Shown: positions 21,547-31,614 of the stretch, piece by piece
Numbering within the stretch: the first letter of the stretch is position 1
How the letters are laid out: the number at the start of each line of letters is the position of its first letter
The notes under the pieces: model-generated
What the model saw: only the letters and a program-made list of their open reading frames with translations
The model's database searches: none
What the model was told of the DNA's origin: nothing
Program-made: the position numbers and the translations under genes
DNA from: Occultella gossypii
GTDB taxonomy: Bacteria > Actinomycetota > Actinomycetes > Actinomycetales > Beutenbergiaceae
NCBI RefSeq assembly: GCF_019947135.1
Contig: NZ_JAGSHT010000013.1
Location: 327,379 to 391,378 of the forward strand
DNA length: 64,000 nucleotides
Direction: 5' to 3'

Positions 21547-24072
21547 TCAGTCCGCGGACGCGGCGGGCAGTTCCGGCATGGCGCCGGCCCCGACCGCGAG
21601 CGGTTCCTTCTCCTCGGTGGCCTTGGTCTCACCGCGGAAGGTGAACTCGCCGAGCAGACCCTCGCCGACGGCGTCGACGATGATGTTCTGGCCCGCGGAG
21701 AGCTCGCCGTAGAGGATCTTCTCGGAGAGCTGGTCCTCGATCTCGCGCTGGATCGCACGGCGCAGCGGCCGGGCACCGAGGACCGGGTCGTAGCCGCGCT
21801 CGGCGAGCAGTTCCTTCGCCGCCGGGCTGAGCTCGATCGTCATGTCCTTGTCCGCCAGCCGGTTGGCCAGCTGCGCCATCATCAGGTCGACGATCTGGAA
21901 GATCTCGTCCTGGGACAGCTGCGGGAACACGATCACGTCGTCGACCCGGTTCAGGAACTCCGGGCGGAAGTGCTGCTTCAGCTCGTCGTTGACCTTGACC
22001 TTCATCCGGTCGTAGCTCGTGGACAGGTCCCCACCGGCCTGGAAGCCGGTGAGCATGCCCTTGGCGATGTCCCGGGTACCGAGGTTCGTGGTCATGATGA
22101 TCACGGTGTTCTTGAAGTCCACCACCCGGCCCTGGGAGTCGGTCAGGCGACCGTCCTCGAGGATCTGCAGCAGCGAGTTGAAGATGTCCGCGTGGGCCTT
22201 CTCCACCTCGTCGAAGAGCACCACGGAGAACGGCTTGCGGCGCACCTTCTCGGTGAGCTGGCCACCCTCCTCGTAGCCGACGTATCCGGGCGGGGACCCG
22301 AACAGCCGGGACACGGTGTGCTTCTCGGAGAACTCGCTCATGTCCAGCTGGATCAGGGCGTCCTCGTCGCCGAACAGGAACTCCGCGAGCGCCTTGGCGA
22401 GCTCGGTCTTCCCGACGCCCGTGGGGCCGGCGAAGATGAACGAGCCACCAGGCCGCTTCGGGTCCTTCAGACCCGCACGGGTGCGCCGGATCGCCTGGGA
22501 GAGCGCCTTGATCGCCGCGTCCTGGCCGACGATCCGCTTGTGCAGCTCGTCCTCCATGCGCAGCAGCCTCGAGGACTCCTCCTCGGTGAGCTTGAACACC
22601 GGGATCCCGGTGGACGCGGCGAGCACCTCGGCGATGAGTTCCTCATCGACCTCGGCGACGTTGTCCATGTCCCCGGACTTCCAGGCCTTCTCCCGCTCGA
22701 CGCGGGTGTTGGCGAGGTTCTTCTCCTCGTCCCGGAGCCGGGCGGCGCGCTCGAAGTCCTGATCGTCGATCGCAGACTCCTTGGAGCGGCGGGTCTCGGC
22801 GATCTGCTCGTCGAGCTCACGCAGCTCCGGGGGCGCGGTCATCCGGCGGATCCGCAGGCGGGCGCCGGCCTCGTCGATCAGGTCGATCGCCTTGTCCGGC
22901 AGGAACCGGTCGTTGACGTACCGGTCGGCGAGCGTCGCGGCGGCCACGATGGCCGAGTCCGTGATCGTCACCCGGTGGTGCGCCTCGTACCGGTCGCGCA
23001 GGCCCTTGAGGATCTCGATGGTGTGCGCGAGCGTGGGCTCGGCCACCTGGATCGGCTGGAACCGGCGCTCGAGCGCGGCGTCCTTCTCGATGTGCTTGCG
23101 GTACTCGTCGAGGGTGGTCGCCCCGATCGTCTGGAGCTCCCCACGGGCGAGCATCGGCTTCAGAATGCTGGCAGCGTCGATCGCGCCCTCGGCGGCACCG
23201 GCCCCGACGAGCGTGTGGATCTCGTCAATGAACAGGATGATGTCTCCGCGGGTGCGGATCTCCTTGAGCACCTTCTTCAGGCGCTCCTCGAAGTCACCGC
23301 GGTAGCGCGACCCGGCCACCAGGGCGCCGAGGTCGAGGGTGTAGAGTTGCTTGTCCTTCAGGGTCTCGGGCACGTCGCCGCGCACGATGTCCTGGGCCAG
23401 GCCCTCCACCACGGCGGTCTTACCGACGCCGGGCTCACCGATCAGCACCGGGTTGTTCTTGGTGCGCCTGGAGAGCACCTGCATGACCCGCTCGATCTCC
23501 TTGCTGCGCCCGATGACCGGGTCCAGCTTGTTCTCGCGGGCTGCCTGCGTGAGGTTGCGGCCGAACTGGTCCAGCACGGCCGAGCCCGAGGGGGTGCCCT
23601 CGGTGGGGCCGCCGGCGGAGACCGGCTCCTTGCCCTGGTAGCCGGACAGGAGCTGGATGACCTGCTGGCGGACCCTGTTCAGGTCGGCGCCCAGCTTGGT
23701 CAGCACCTGGGCGGCGACGCCCTCGCCCTCGCGGATGAGGCCGAGCAGGATGTGCTCGGTGCCGATGTAGTTGTGGCCCAGCTGGAGCGCCTCACGCAGG
23801 GACAGCTCGAGGACCTTCTTCGCACGGGGAGTGAACGGGATGTGCCCGGACGGCGCCTGCTGACCCTCGCCGATGATCTCCTGCACCTGCTGGCGCACGG
23901 CCTCCAGGGAGATGTTCAGCGACTCCAGTGCCTTCGCGGCCACGCCCTCGCCCTCGTGGATGAGGCCGAGCAGGATGTGCTCGGTGCCGATGTAGTTGTG
24001 ATTGAGCATCCGTGCCTCTTCTTGGGCAAGGACGACCACTCGGCGGGCTCTGTCTGTAAATCTCTCGAACAT
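21547..24072 (-). CDS. clpC: ATP-dependent Clp protease ATP-binding subunit ClpC
   Basis: The 841-residue AAA+ unfoldase delivers proteins to ClpP. In order there are two Clp-N repeats (each with [13 protein letters not shown]), a first AAA+ domain with Walker A GEPGVGKT near residue 210, and a UVR-type helical insert ([17 protein letters not shown]) near 430. The second AAA+ domain has GPTGVGKT near 545 and [10 protein letters not shown], followed by the D2-small domain. The start [11 protein letters not shown] is canonical, and GAGGAG sits seven bases before ATG 24072. The 195-base upstream region has no clear ClgR or HspR site that I can defend. A terminator follows the gene. Confidence 0.97.
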   Translation of the reverse strand: MFERFTDRARRVVVLAQEEARMLNHNYIGTEHILLGLIHEGEGVAAKALESLNISLEAVRQQVQEIIGEGQQAPSGHIPFTPRAKKVLELSLREALQLGHNYIGTEHILLGLIREGEGVAAQVLTKLGADLNRVRQQVIQLLSGYQGKEPVSAGGPTEGTPSGSAVLDQFGRNLTQAARENKLDPVIGRSKEIERVMQVLSRRTKNNPVLIGEPGVGKTAVVEGLAQDIVRGDVPETLKDKQLYTLDLGALVAGSRYRGDFEERLKKVLKEIRTRGDIILFIDEIHTLVGAGAAEGAIDAASILKPMLARGELQTIGATTLDEYRKHIEKDAALERRFQPIQVAEPTLAHTIEILKGLRDRYEAHHRVTITDSAIVAAATLADRYVNDRFLPDKAIDLIDEAGARLRIRRMTAPPELRELDEQIAETRRSKESAIDDQDFERAARLRDEEKNLANTRVEREKAWKSGDMDNVAEVDEELIAEVLAASTGIPVFKLTEEESSRLLRMEDELHKRIVGQDAAIKALSQAIRRTRAGLKDPKRPGGSFIFAGPTGVGKTELAKALAEFLFGDEDALIQLDMSEFSEKHTVSRLFGSPPGYVGYEEGGQLTEKVRRKPFSVVLFDEVEKAHADIFNSLLQILEDGRLTDSQGRVVDFKNTVIIMTTNLGTRDIAKGMLTGFQAGGDLSTSYDRMKVKVNDELKQHFRPEFLNRVDDVIVFPQLSQDEIFQIVDLMMAQLANRLADKDMTIELSPAAKELLAERGYDPVLGARPLRRAIQREIEDQLSEKILYGELSAGQNIIVDAVGEGLLGEFTFRGETKATEEKEPLAVGAGAMPELPAASAD

Positions 24073-24267
24073 CTGCGTACTCCTCACGGGCCGGGACCGA
24101 CACCGGTCATGGCGGTGTGTGTCATCGATGCTAACGGCGCCGGTCCGGCGATGATGCCCCTGTTCGCCAGCGGCAGAGAGCACGCCGGTCACGATCGTGC
24201 AACGCCCGACGGCGGATGGTCGCCGACGCTCGTCGGCGCACCCCGCTCGTCGTGGTCCGAGGCCGGT

Positions 24268-24777
24268 TCAGGCGAGCCGCGCCTGGAACTGCGCGAGGGC
24301 GTCGGCTCCGAACAGGACGAACCGGACCGTCTCGACGCCGGGTACGCTCGCCGCTCGTACGGTGCTCACCGCGATCTCGGCGACCTGTGCCATCGCCCAG
24401 CCGTAGACCCCGCCGCTGATCGCCGGGAATGCCACGGATGCGGCCCCGAGCCTGCTCGCGACGGCGAGGCTCGAGGAGAACGCGGACGCGAGGAGCGCCG
24501 GGTCCGTCTGACCCGCATGCCGGTTCGGCCCCACGGTGTGGATGACCCACCGGGCGGGCAGGTTCCCGGCCCCGGTCGCGACCGCCTGACCGACGGGCAG
24601 CCCGTCCCGGAGGGTGGTCGACCGCAGCCGCTCGCACTCGGCCAGCAGCGCCGGGCCTGCCGCGCGGTGGATGGCACCGTCGACCCCGCCACCCCCGAGC
24701 AGCGAGGAGTTCGCTGCGTTCACGATGGCGTCGACGGACTGGGTGGTGATGTCACCGGCGATGGCCTCGATGCGCAT
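24268..24777 (-). CDS. Macro-domain protein, O-acetyl-ADP-ribose deacetylase-like
   Basis: The 169-residue single macro domain has the ADP-ribose loops: GDIT near residue 8, [23 protein letters not shown] near 19-41, and the phosphate loop AISGGVYGW near 120. This is the YmdB/MacroD class, which hydrolyses O-acetyl-ADP-ribose or removes mono-ADP-ribose. ATG 24777 starts at the conserved [11 protein letters not shown]; a longer frame upstream is unconserved. It is a stand-alone gene between dtd and clpC on the same strand; no ADP-ribosyltransferase partner is nearby. Confidence 0.92.
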   Translation of the reverse strand: MRIEAIAGDITTQSVDAIVNAANSSLLGGGGVDGAIHRAAGPALLAECERLRSTTLRDGLPVGQAVATGAGNLPARWVIHTVGPNRHAGQTDPALLASAFSSSLAVASRLGAASVAFPAISGGVYGWAMAQVAEIAVSTVRAASVPGVETVRFVLFGADALAQFQARLA

Positions 24778-24886
24778 GACTCCACTGTGGCACGTCCGCG
24801 GATCCGGTCGCCCATCCGTCCGGTCACCCATCCGCACAGCGGGCCGCCTCAGTCCGGGTCCCCCACTTCCCGGCCACGGCGACCGC

Positions 24887-25312
24887 TCAGCTCTCCACGA
24901 GCAGCGTGAACGGCCCTTCGTTCACCAGCGAGACCGACATCATCGCGCCGAACCGGCCGGTCGCCGTCGGGATGCCGCGCTCGCGTAGGTCCGCCACCAC
25001 CGCCTCGACCAACGGCTCCGCGACCGGCCCCGGGGCAGCCGCGGACCAGGACGGGCGCCGACCCTTGCGGGTGTCGCCGTAGAGGGTGAACTGGCTGACC
25101 ACGAGCGCCCCGGCGCCCGGGGTGTCGGCCACGGACGTCTCCCCTTCGAGGATCCGCAGCTCGGCGATCTTGCGGGCCACGCGCCGCGCGTCGTCGACGG
25201 TGTCCTCGACCGCGACCCCGACGAGGGCGAGCAGTCCCGGGCCGATCTGCCCCACCACCGCACCGTCGACGCTCACCGACGCGGAACTGACCCGCTGCAG
25301 CACCGCTCGCAT
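24887..25312 (-). CDS. dtd: D-aminoacyl-tRNA deacylase
   Basis: The 141-residue protein is full length for Dtd, which removes D-amino acids wrongly attached to tRNA. The start [13 protein letters not shown], the [17 protein letters not shown] motif and the second motif SLVNEGPFT (the conserved NxGP with cross-subunit proline) are all present. ATG 25312 is four bases after the stop of the upstream asparaginase gene and has no separate strong ribosome site, so it is probably translated by coupling. Confidence 0.96.
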   Translation of the reverse strand: MRAVLQRVSSASVSVDGAVVGQIGPGLLALVGVAVEDTVDDARRVARKIAELRILEGETSVADTPGAGALVVSQFTLYGDTRKGRRPSWSAAAPGPVAEPLVEAVVADLRERGIPTATGRFGAMMSVSLVNEGPFTLLVES

Positions 25313-25316
25313 CGGG

Positions 25317-26309
25317 TCAGCGCAGTCCGGGCGGGGCTGCGGCGCCGAAGGCCGCGCGGATCGCGCCGGCCGGTGCCCCGCCACCGAGGACGGGCACCCG
25401 CCCCCAGGACCAGAACCCCTCGACGCCCAGCTCGTGCAGCGCGGCGGCGAGGATCACCGCACGGGCCCGCCCTCCGCCGTCGGACACCTTGAACGCGAGC
25501 GCGCGCCCGTCAGGCATCGCCGCCGCGTACACGCCGTCGGCGCCGTCCTTGGCGACCAGACCGGGCTCGGAGGTCATCGCCTCGGTGACGTCCCGGCCGG
25601 TGCCGCCGACCAGCCACGGGTGCGCGGTCATCGCGGCCCGCACCCGCGCCTCGGGTCCGGTCTCCGCGGCCGCGATCCGGGCGAACGCGCGCGCCAGACC
25701 GAGCACGGTGGTCGAGAACTGCGGCGCCCCGCAGCCGTCCACGGCCACGTGCGCGGGTTCGACGCCGGTCAGTTCGGTGATGGTCGCCGCGATCGCCTGC
25801 TGCAGCGGGTGCGCGGGATCCAGGTAGCCGTCCGTGGGCCACCCGGCGGCCCGGCAGGTGGCCAGCATGCCGGCGTGCTTGCCGGAGCAGTTGTGCGCGA
25901 GGGCCGACGGCGGTCTCCCGGCCGCGATCCAGGCGGCGGCGGTCGGTTCGTGCCAGGGCAGCGACGGCGGTGTGCGCAGGTCGGCCTCGCTCAGCCCGGC
26001 GCCGGCCAGGATGCTCGCCGCGACGTCGAGGTGGCGCGGCTCGCCGTAGTGCGAGGCGCAGACGAGCGCCAGCTGCTCGTTGCTGACCTCCAGCCCGGCG
26101 CGCAGCATCGCCAGCGCCTGCACCGGCTTGATCGCCGAGCGGGGGTAGATCACCTGCTCGGGCTCGCCGAGTGCGAGGACGGCCGCGCCGTCGGCGTCGA
26201 GGGCGACCAGGTGTCCGGCGTGCACCGACTCCACCAGCGTGCCCCGGATCACCCACGCCAGCGGCGCCCCGGGTGCGGGCCGATCCAGCTGCGGCGGCGG
26301 CTTCACCAC
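25317..26309 (-). CDS. Asparaginase of the thermolabile/rhizobial (AnsA-type) family
   Basis: The 330-residue protein hydrolyses L-asparagine if it follows its family (asparaginase II, Pfam Asparaginase_II). Family markers are [13 protein letters not shown] near residue 55, CASHYGE near 85, [11 protein letters not shown] near 138 and [10 protein letters not shown] near 190, which hold the serine, lysine and cysteines of the active centre. GTG 26309 overlaps the upstream DUF2516 gene by seven bases, and dtd follows after four bases, so the three form one operon. No signal peptide is present. Confidence 0.9.
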   Translation of the reverse strand: MVKPPPQLDRPAPGAPLAWVIRGTLVESVHAGHLVALDADGAAVLALGEPEQVIYPRSAIKPVQALAMLRAGLEVSNEQLALVCASHYGEPRHLDVAASILAGAGLSEADLRTPPSLPWHEPTAAAWIAAGRPPSALAHNCSGKHAGMLATCRAAGWPTDGYLDPAHPLQQAIAATITELTGVEPAHVAVDGCGAPQFSTTVLGLARAFARIAAAETGPEARVRAAMTAHPWLVGGTGRDVTEAMTSEPGLVAKDGADGVYAAAMPDGRALAFKVSDGGGRARAVILAAALHELGVEGFWSWGRVPVLGGGAPAGAIRAAFGAAAPPGLR

Positions 26310-26635
26310 CGGCCACCGCCACCGCTGCCGCCCGAGCCGCCGCGGCCGCTGTACCGGGCCACGGCGGGTCGCACGTCCGCGAGGTAGATGCCGGCCGGGA
26401 TCGCCGCGATGAGCACGAGGAACAGCGAGCTGCCGCCACCGCCCGCGGGGATGCCGAGGAAGCCGAGCACCGTGGCCAGTGCGAGCACGCCGCCCCAGAA
26501 CCCCTTGGTGCGCTTGTCCGCCGAGGTGAACGCCGTCGACGGCCGCAGCAGGGCGTCGACCAGGGCCCAGAGGGCGAGCCCGAAGGCGATGACGGACAGG
26601 CCGAGGAACAGGTACGCCTGGATGATCGCGATCAC
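26303..26635 (-). CDS. DUF2516 family membrane protein
   Basis: The 110-residue protein has about three hydrophobic helices (residues 3-30, 48-66 and 70-86) and a Gly/Ser-rich C-terminal tail. The pattern ALWALVDALLRPS...FxSADKRTKGFWGGVL is that of DUF2516, an actinobacterial family of unknown function. GTG 26635 is the only start that keeps the first helix whole. It heads the small operon with asparaginase and dtd. Confidence 0.8.
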   Translation of the reverse strand: MIAIIQAYLFLGLSVIAFGLALWALVDALLRPSTAFTSADKRTKGFWGGVLALATVLGFLGIPAGGGGSSLFLVLIAAIPAGIYLADVRPAVARYSGRGGSGGSGGGGRW

Positions 26636-26660
26636 AGCATGAGGGTACGCGAGCGACGCC

Positions 26661-27803
26661 TCAGCCGGGACGCCCGGTGTCGATCTCGACGAGGGCCTCC
26701 CGGGCCTGGGTGCCGGTCATCCCGGTCAGCTCGAGCAGGTCCACCACGAGCGAACGCAGCAGCACCACCAGCGTCTGGGTCTGCCACCCGGTGAACGCCT
26801 GCGGGTCCAGGTCGCCCGCCACCGCGAGCAGCTGCGGACGCAGCCGGATCAGGTCGGCGTTCGAGCCGAACGCGACCCCGATGTCCCGGCTGGCCCGGGC
26901 GGTCACCTCGAGGATGTCGGCGACCCGGTCGTTGTCCTGCAGGTTGACGGAGACGGACCAGGACCGGCGCGCGATCACCCGGAGGTTTCGCATCGCCCGG
27001 TCGCACAGGGTGCTGGCCCGCTGGAGCCGGGTGAGGAGGTCGTCGTGGCGCAGCGCCGACGGCGTCAGCCGGGTCGCCTCGAGGGCGTCCCGCACGAGCG
27101 TGTTCCACTCGTCGATCACCCCCTGGGACCCGCGCGCCCGGACCAGGGCGTCGTTGAGGACCTCCGGATCGGCGAGCCGGATGCCGCGGGCCAGGTCCTC
27201 GGCGGTGATGGCCAGTTCCGCCATCCCGGCGGCGGCCAGCGACTGCGCCCGCTTGCGCACGTCGAGCGGCAGCAGGGCCGCGGTGAGCAGCGCCAGCGCC
27301 CCTCCGATCAGGGCGTCCAGCCAGCGCCCGACGCCGCCACCCAGGAGCGTCGTGGAGAACCCCACGATCACGACGGCCTGCACCCCGGCCTGCATCGCGA
27401 GCATCTGCGCGCCGTCGATGAGCCGGGCCATCGAGACCGCGAGCGCGAGCACCACGGCGATCTGCACGGGGCCGGTGCCGAACAGATGCGCGAACACCTC
27501 CCCGAACGCCACCCCGAGGGTCACTCCGAGCGCGAGCTCGGCCACCTTGCGCGGGCGCCGGTCGTTGCCGTACCCGAGGCACACCCAGGCGGCGATCGCC
27601 GCGAACACCGGCACCTCGTGACCGACCAGGTACAGCGCGACGGCATAGGCGATCCCGGCGGCCACGGACGCGCTGAGGATCCCCACGGCGTTCGAGCGGA
27701 GCCGGCGGACGCCACGGGCGACCCGGGCGACGACGAGGACGCGGGCCCGGCGAAGGTCGAATCGCCGTCGGGGTGCCTCGGCGCGCGCCGGTCCGTTGCT
27801 CAC
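26661..27803 (-). CDS. FUSC/aromatic acid exporter-like membrane protein
   Basis: The 380-residue protein has an N-terminal block of about six helices (residues 38-190) in two clusters, with the conserved motif IAAWVCLGYGNDRRPRKV between helices. A long helical cytoplasmic half (200-380) follows. This layout is that of the FUSC/ArAE_1 family of efflux-type membrane proteins; the substrate is unknown. GTG 27803 is chosen at the start of the basic N-terminus. It is read away from the YgfZ gene's 3' repeat block. Confidence 0.75.
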   Translation of the reverse strand: MSNGPARAEAPRRRFDLRRARVLVVARVARGVRRLRSNAVGILSASVAAGIAYAVALYLVGHEVPVFAAIAAWVCLGYGNDRRPRKVAELALGVTLGVAFGEVFAHLFGTGPVQIAVVLALAVSMARLIDGAQMLAMQAGVQAVVIVGFSTTLLGGGVGRWLDALIGGALALLTAALLPLDVRKRAQSLAAAGMAELAITAEDLARGIRLADPEVLNDALVRARGSQGVIDEWNTLVRDALEATRLTPSALRHDDLLTRLQRASTLCDRAMRNLRVIARRSWSVSVNLQDNDRVADILEVTARASRDIGVAFGSNADLIRLRPQLLAVAGDLDPQAFTGWQTQTLVVLLRSLVVDLLELTGMTGTQAREALVEIDTGRPG

Positions 27804-27860
27804 ACCTGAAGAGCGTACGGGTGGCGGGCATCTCCCACCGATCGGCTGCGGCAAGGCCGC

Positions 27861-28000
27861 CCGACGGCGCTACCTCCGTCCCGCAGGCCCGTCCACTCGG
27901 GCGGGTGCTACAGCGTCCGACGGCGCTCCCTCGGTCCCGCAGGCCCGTCCGCTCAGGCGGGTGCTACAGCGTCCGACGGCGCAGCTTCGGTCCTGCGGCC
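27861..28000. repeat. 56-bp tandem repeat, 2.5 copies
   Basis: Copies start at 27861, 27917 and 27973 with CCGACGGCGC and end with GGCGGGTGCTACAGCGT. The first two are almost identical, and the third, partial copy runs into the 3' end of the YgfZ gene. Each holds a short hairpin (GCCCG...CGGGC). A unit of 56 is not a multiple of three, so the repeat is not coding. It may act as a terminator array or be an intergenic repeat family; copies elsewhere in the genome cannot be tested here. Confidence 0.8.
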
Positions 28001-29145
28001 GGCTCCGGTCGGTTGGTGCCCGCACCCTCGACGGACACGATGAGCTCCTGGGCGGCGGCGATGCCACCGACCGTCAGCTGGACGTCCGGGGCGACGTTGC
28101 GCTTGATGACGGCCAGGGCCACCGGGCCCAGCTCGTGGTGGCGCACGACGGACGTGACCCGCCCGACCTCACGTTCGCCGTCGAGCACCACCTCCCCCGG
28201 CTCCGGGGTGAGGTGCTCGCTGCCGTCCAGGTGCAGCATCACCAGCCGGCGCGGCGGCCGGCCCAGGTTGAAGACGCGGGCGACGGTCTCCTGGCCCCGG
28301 TAGCAGCCCTTGTTCAGGTGCACGCCGGTGCGCAGCCAGTCCAGCTCGTGCGGGATGGCCCGCTCGTCCACCTCCCTGGCCAGACGGGGGCGCCACGCGG
28401 CCACCCGCATCGCCTCCCACGCCCAGGCTCCGGCGAGGCGGGCCCCGGCGCTCTCGGCAGCCCGGACCACGGCCGGGACCTCGGTGCGAGGCACCAGCCA
28501 CAGTTGCGCGGCCCACTCCGAGCCGGGGTGGTCGGCGTCGGCGGGGCCGTACCGGGTCGAGCCCGGGGCTGTGGCCGGCCAGGGGTCGCGCCAGGTCACC
28601 GGTTCGGCGCCGTCGTCGGTACGCAATGACGGCCCCGCGGCGGACGTGCCGAGGACGGCGGTTTCGGTGTCGACGGCCACGTCCACCCGGAGCATGAACC
28701 TCATCGACTCCAGGAACGCGGCGAGCCCCGCGGCGTCGTCGGCCTCGGTGATCAGCCAGGTGGTCGTGCCGTCGTCGACGACGGCCGGGGCGTGCTCGAC
28801 GCGCCCGTTCGGGTCGAGCAGCAACAGTTCGGTGGAGACCCCCGGGGCGAGCGTGGCGACGTCCTGGGAGCTGAGGGTGTGCAGCCAGCTGAGCCGGTCC
28901 ACGCCGGTCACGGTCACGACCCCGAGGTGGGACAGGTCCACGACGGCCAGCCCTCGGGCGAGGTCACGCTGCTCCCGGTTGGGTTCGCCGTAGTGCGCGG
29001 CGACACCCGAGTCGGGGCCGCCGGCAGCGACGGCGCCGTGGCGGGACAGCAAGGGCGAGGCGATGGTGGTCACACCAAGGTCAAGGCCGGCGGGCGCTGC
29101 TTCATTCCGGACCGCGGGTCCGCCCTCCGCCCCGATCGAGTTCAT
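27964..29145 (-). CDS. ygfZ: Folate-binding YgfZ-type protein (GcvT-like)
   Basis: The 393-residue protein is related to the glycine-cleavage T protein. The YgfZ signature KGCYRGQETVAR (residues near 307-318) is intact, with its Cys. YgfZ uses tetrahydrofolate in repair or maturation of some iron-sulfur proteins. Its final residues (GPKLRRRTL) are encoded inside the third copy of the 56-bp repeat, so the C-terminus may have been rewritten by that repeat. ATG 29145 overlaps the stop of the upstream nitrobindin-like gene (ATGA), so the two are translated together. Confidence 0.92.
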   Translation of the reverse strand: MNSIGAEGGPAVRNEAAPAGLDLGVTTIASPLLSRHGAVAAGGPDSGVAAHYGEPNREQRDLARGLAVVDLSHLGVVTVTGVDRLSWLHTLSSQDVATLAPGVSTELLLLDPNGRVEHAPAVVDDGTTTWLITEADDAAGLAAFLESMRFMLRVDVAVDTETAVLGTSAAGPSLRTDDGAEPVTWRDPWPATAPGSTRYGPADADHPGSEWAAQLWLVPRTEVPAVVRAAESAGARLAGAWAWEAMRVAAWRPRLAREVDERAIPHELDWLRTGVHLNKGCYRGQETVARVFNLGRPPRRLVMLHLDGSEHLTPEPGEVVLDGEREVGRVTSVVRHHELGPVALAVIKRNVAPDVQLTVGGIAAAQELIVSVEGAGTNRPEPAAGPKLRRRTL

Positions 29146-29771
29146 TGCCGCTGGAGCCGGCCGGAGGAGTAGGACTGCATCTCGTGCCCGAACGCGGCCA
29201 TGTCCGTGGCCCACATGAGCTCGCTGCGCACGAGGCCGTACATCCGGGCGGCGGCGGAGACCTCCGCGCCGGACGCGGTACGGGCGATCAGGTCGGTCGC
29301 GAGCTCGATGCGGGGCCCCTGGACCACGCCGAGGTAGACGCTCACGTGGCCGCTCGGTTCGGCGAGCAGCACCTCGATCTCCGTGGCCGACGGCGGCGGT
29401 GCGGCCGAGCCGGTCGTCTCACCTTCCGCTGCGGCGGGCGCGGGCGCAGGCGGGTCGGTCAGTGCGCTGGGATCGTCGGGCACCGTGGGCACCACGCGCC
29501 AGAACCCGGACTCGGTGGCCCAGAGCTGACCGGGGCGCAGGGCGGACACGTCGATGTCACCCTCGAGGGAGTCGAGCTCGCCGTCGAGGTTCCAGGTGGT
29601 GGCGGTGTACGCGAGATACGGGCCACCGTCGGAGGTGAAACTGACCTCGACGAGGACCGGCCGCTCCGGGATGTCCGGATAGCTGAGGAAGCCCGGACCG
29701 CGCCAGGTGCCGAGCAGCCAGGCCAGCGGGTAGGTCTCGGGGGCAAGGCCGTCGGGGATGGCGAAACTCAT
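29142..29771 (-). CDS. Ferric nitrobindin-like protein (FABP family)
   Basis: The 209-residue beta-barrel protein has the nitrobindin motif GTWRGPG near residue 21 and the barrel strands YLAYTATTWNLDG and FWRVVP. True nitrobindins bind haem through a His close to the C-terminus. Here that segment reads MAAFGHEMQSYSSGRL, with Tyr where the His is expected, so this looks like the haem-less nitrobindin-like subgroup; the alignment is by eye. A roughly 30-residue Ala/Pro/Glu linker (near 107-127) interrupts the barrel. The gene is coupled to ygfZ by a four-base overlap. AGGGAG precedes ATG 29771. Confidence 0.85.
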   Translation of the reverse strand: MSFAIPDGLAPETYPLAWLLGTWRGPGFLSYPDIPERPVLVEVSFTSDGGPYLAYTATTWNLDGELDSLEGDIDVSALRPGQLWATESGFWRVVPTVPDDPSALTDPPAPAPAAAEGETTGSAAPPPSATEIEVLLAEPSGHVSVYLGVVQGPRIELATDLIARTASGAEVSAAARMYGLVRSELMWATDMAAFGHEMQSYSSGRLQRQ

Positions 29772-29820
29772 GGGCTTGGACTCCCTGGGGGCGGGTCGGC
29801 TTTGCCGCCGATCGTACCCG

Positions 29821-30543
29821 TCAGACGAGCAGGAGCCGGGCCAGCACGTAGACCGGCAGCCCGGCCACGGCCACCGGCAGCATCGCCGCGGCCAGCGCCG
29901 GGAAGGGCCGCCCGGAGGCGGGGAACTGCCCGAACAGCCGGTGCGCCGCGGCGACCACGACCCCAGCGGAGAGGCCGATCAACGCCCCGGCGGTCGGTCC
30001 GACGTCGGTCACCGAGCCGACCGCGAACCCGCCCGCGGCGGCCACGACGATGGTGACCCCGGCGCCGATCCAGCCCGGGAACGGCAGGGCCGTACACGTC
30101 GCGGCGACGGCGAGCGTGACCGCGCCGCAGAGCAGCAGGCCGACCGCCGTCGGGCCGGTGCCGACGGCGATCCACCCGGTCGCGGAGGTGACCACCGCGG
30201 TCCCGGCCACGACGCCGGAGACCGATTCCACCAGGCGCGGGCGCCCGTCCCGGCGCACGAGTTCGTGCACGAACGCGCCCACCACGGACAACGCGAACAC
30301 GACGGCGACATACGCGAGGTCGTCCGTGAGCAGCAGTACCCCGATCGAGGCCGCCACGCATGCAGCCAGCACCACACTGGCGCCGCGTGGCGCCGGCAGC
30401 CCCAGCAGCGCCGGCCAGCCGAGCGAGAACAGGGCCCCGATCGCAGCGACGGTGCCGACCAGCAGGTACCGGTCCCCGAACGCGGTGATGCCGATGCCCG
30501 CCGCCGCGGTCGCCGCGACCACCGCGCGGAACGCGCCGCTCAT
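29821..30543 (-). CDS. Integral membrane protein of unknown function
   Basis: The roughly 240-residue hydrophobic protein has about eight helices rich in Gly, Ala and Val and one short charged loop (HELVRRDGRPRLVES, near residues 92-106). I do not recognise the family beyond a general likeness to actinobacterial membrane proteins found beside glnR. GAGG lies just before two consecutive ATG codons (30546 and 30543); I chose the second for spacing. It diverges from glnR with a gap of 109 bases. Confidence 0.7.
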   Translation of the reverse strand: MSGAFRAVVAATAAAGIGITAFGDRYLLVGTVAAIGALFSLGWPALLGLPAPRGASVVLAACVAASIGVLLLTDDLAYVAVVFALSVVGAFVHELVRRDGRPRLVESVSGVVAGTAVVTSATGWIAVGTGPTAVGLLLCGAVTLAVAATCTALPFPGWIGAGVTIVVAAAGGFAVGSVTDVGPTAGALIGLSAGVVVAAAHRLFGQFPASGRPFPALAAAMLPVAVAGLPVYVLARLLLV

Positions 30544-30652
30544 CATCTGCCTCGAGCACCCCTCGGTCGGTCCGCCGGCCACGATCCGGCCGGGCGGTAC
30601 AGGCGGAACGCTACCTGCAATACGATGACGCAACCGGTCGGGAGGAGCACGC

Positions 30653-31420
30653 GTGGCAGAACTTCTGCTGCTTACGTCAGAGCCTGGCGGTTCGGCACAG
30701 GTGCTTCCCGCCCTCGCTCTGCTGCATCACCGCGTCCGCGTTGTACCGGTCGAGCCGTCGTCGCTGCTGGACGCCCCGGATGCCGATGTGGTGCTCATCG
30801 ACGGTCGGCGGGACCTCGCGAGGGCACGGAGCACCTGCCAGCTCCTGCGGACGACCGGCATCGAGGTGCCGGTACTGCTCGTGCTCGGTGAGGGCGGGCT
30901 GTCCGTGGTGGGGCAGGACTGGGGTATCGACGACCTGGTCCTGGCCGATGCGGGCCCGGCCGAGGTGGACGCGCGGCTGCGGCTGGTCACCCAGCGCTCC
31001 GACCGGCAGACCAGCGAGGACCCGGAGGAGATCCTCGCCGGTGAGCTCGTCATCGACTCCGGCGGCTACACCGCGCGACTGCGGGGCGAGCCGCTGGACC
31101 TGACCTACAAGGAGTTCGAGCTCCTCAAGTACCTGAGCCAGCACCCGGGGCGGGTGTTCACCCGCGCCCAGCTGCTCCAGGAGGTGTGGGGCTACGACTA
31201 CTACGGCGGCACCCGGACGGTGGACGTCCATGTCCGGCGCCTGCGCGCCAAGCTGGGCCCCGAGCACGACGCGATGATCGGGACCGTCCGCAACGTCGGG
31301 TACCGGTTCGACCTGCCCCGCGAGCGGCGCCCCGGCAGCGAGGGCTCCGTGGGCGCCGACCCGACCACCGCACCGGCTGTGACGTCGCCCACCGAGCCGA
31401 CCACCGCCGTCGACGGTTAG
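30653..31420 (+). CDS. glnR: GlnR-type OmpR-family transcriptional regulator
   Basis: The 255-residue orphan response regulator has an atypical receiver (1-115). Thr8, Asp50 and Arg52 (LIDGRRD) sit as in Streptomyces GlnR, where these residues make a phosphorylation-independent charge network. The rest is a winged helix (125-225: [20 protein letters not shown], then [13 protein letters not shown]). GlnR controls nitrogen assimilation. The C-terminal 35 residues are disordered. GTG 30653 has GGAGGA six bases upstream. There is no sensor kinase neighbour, as expected. Placement beside pit and pst hints at nitrogen-phosphate cross-talk, inferred only. Confidence 0.88.
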   Translation: MAELLLLTSEPGGSAQVLPALALLHHRVRVVPVEPSSLLDAPDADVVLIDGRRDLARARSTCQLLRTTGIEVPVLLVLGEGGLSVVGQDWGIDDLVLADAGPAEVDARLRLVTQRSDRQTSEDPEEILAGELVIDSGGYTARLRGEPLDLTYKEFELLKYLSQHPGRVFTRAQLLQEVWGYDYYGGTRTVDVHVRRLRAKLGPEHDAMIGTVRNVGYRFDLPRERRPGSEGSVGADPTTAPAVTSPTEPTTAVDG

Positions 31421-31614
31421 AATCGGTTCCGACGCCGGGTCGCGCTAGCCCCGGGCTCCAACATCAGCCGCTACGAGCGGCCTTCGCGCCGTCAGGCGCT
31501 GGGCGGCCCGGCGTCATCTCCCGCACTCTCGCCGTTCGCCCGGAGTTCATCGGCGCGCCTCCAGTGCTCTAGCCTGAATCCGCTGACATTGCCCTTCCCC
31601 CCGGAGTGAATGCT

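Noticed and set aside
24073..24267. A ClgR-like site upstream of clpC (TTCGCCAGCGG)
   Set aside because: The half-sites are too close together for the known ClgR operator, and no other match was found.
21370..24909. A very long + strand frame opposite clpC
   Set aside because: It is antisense to a well-conserved gene, with a Leu/Asp/Val/Gly composition typical of mirrored codons.
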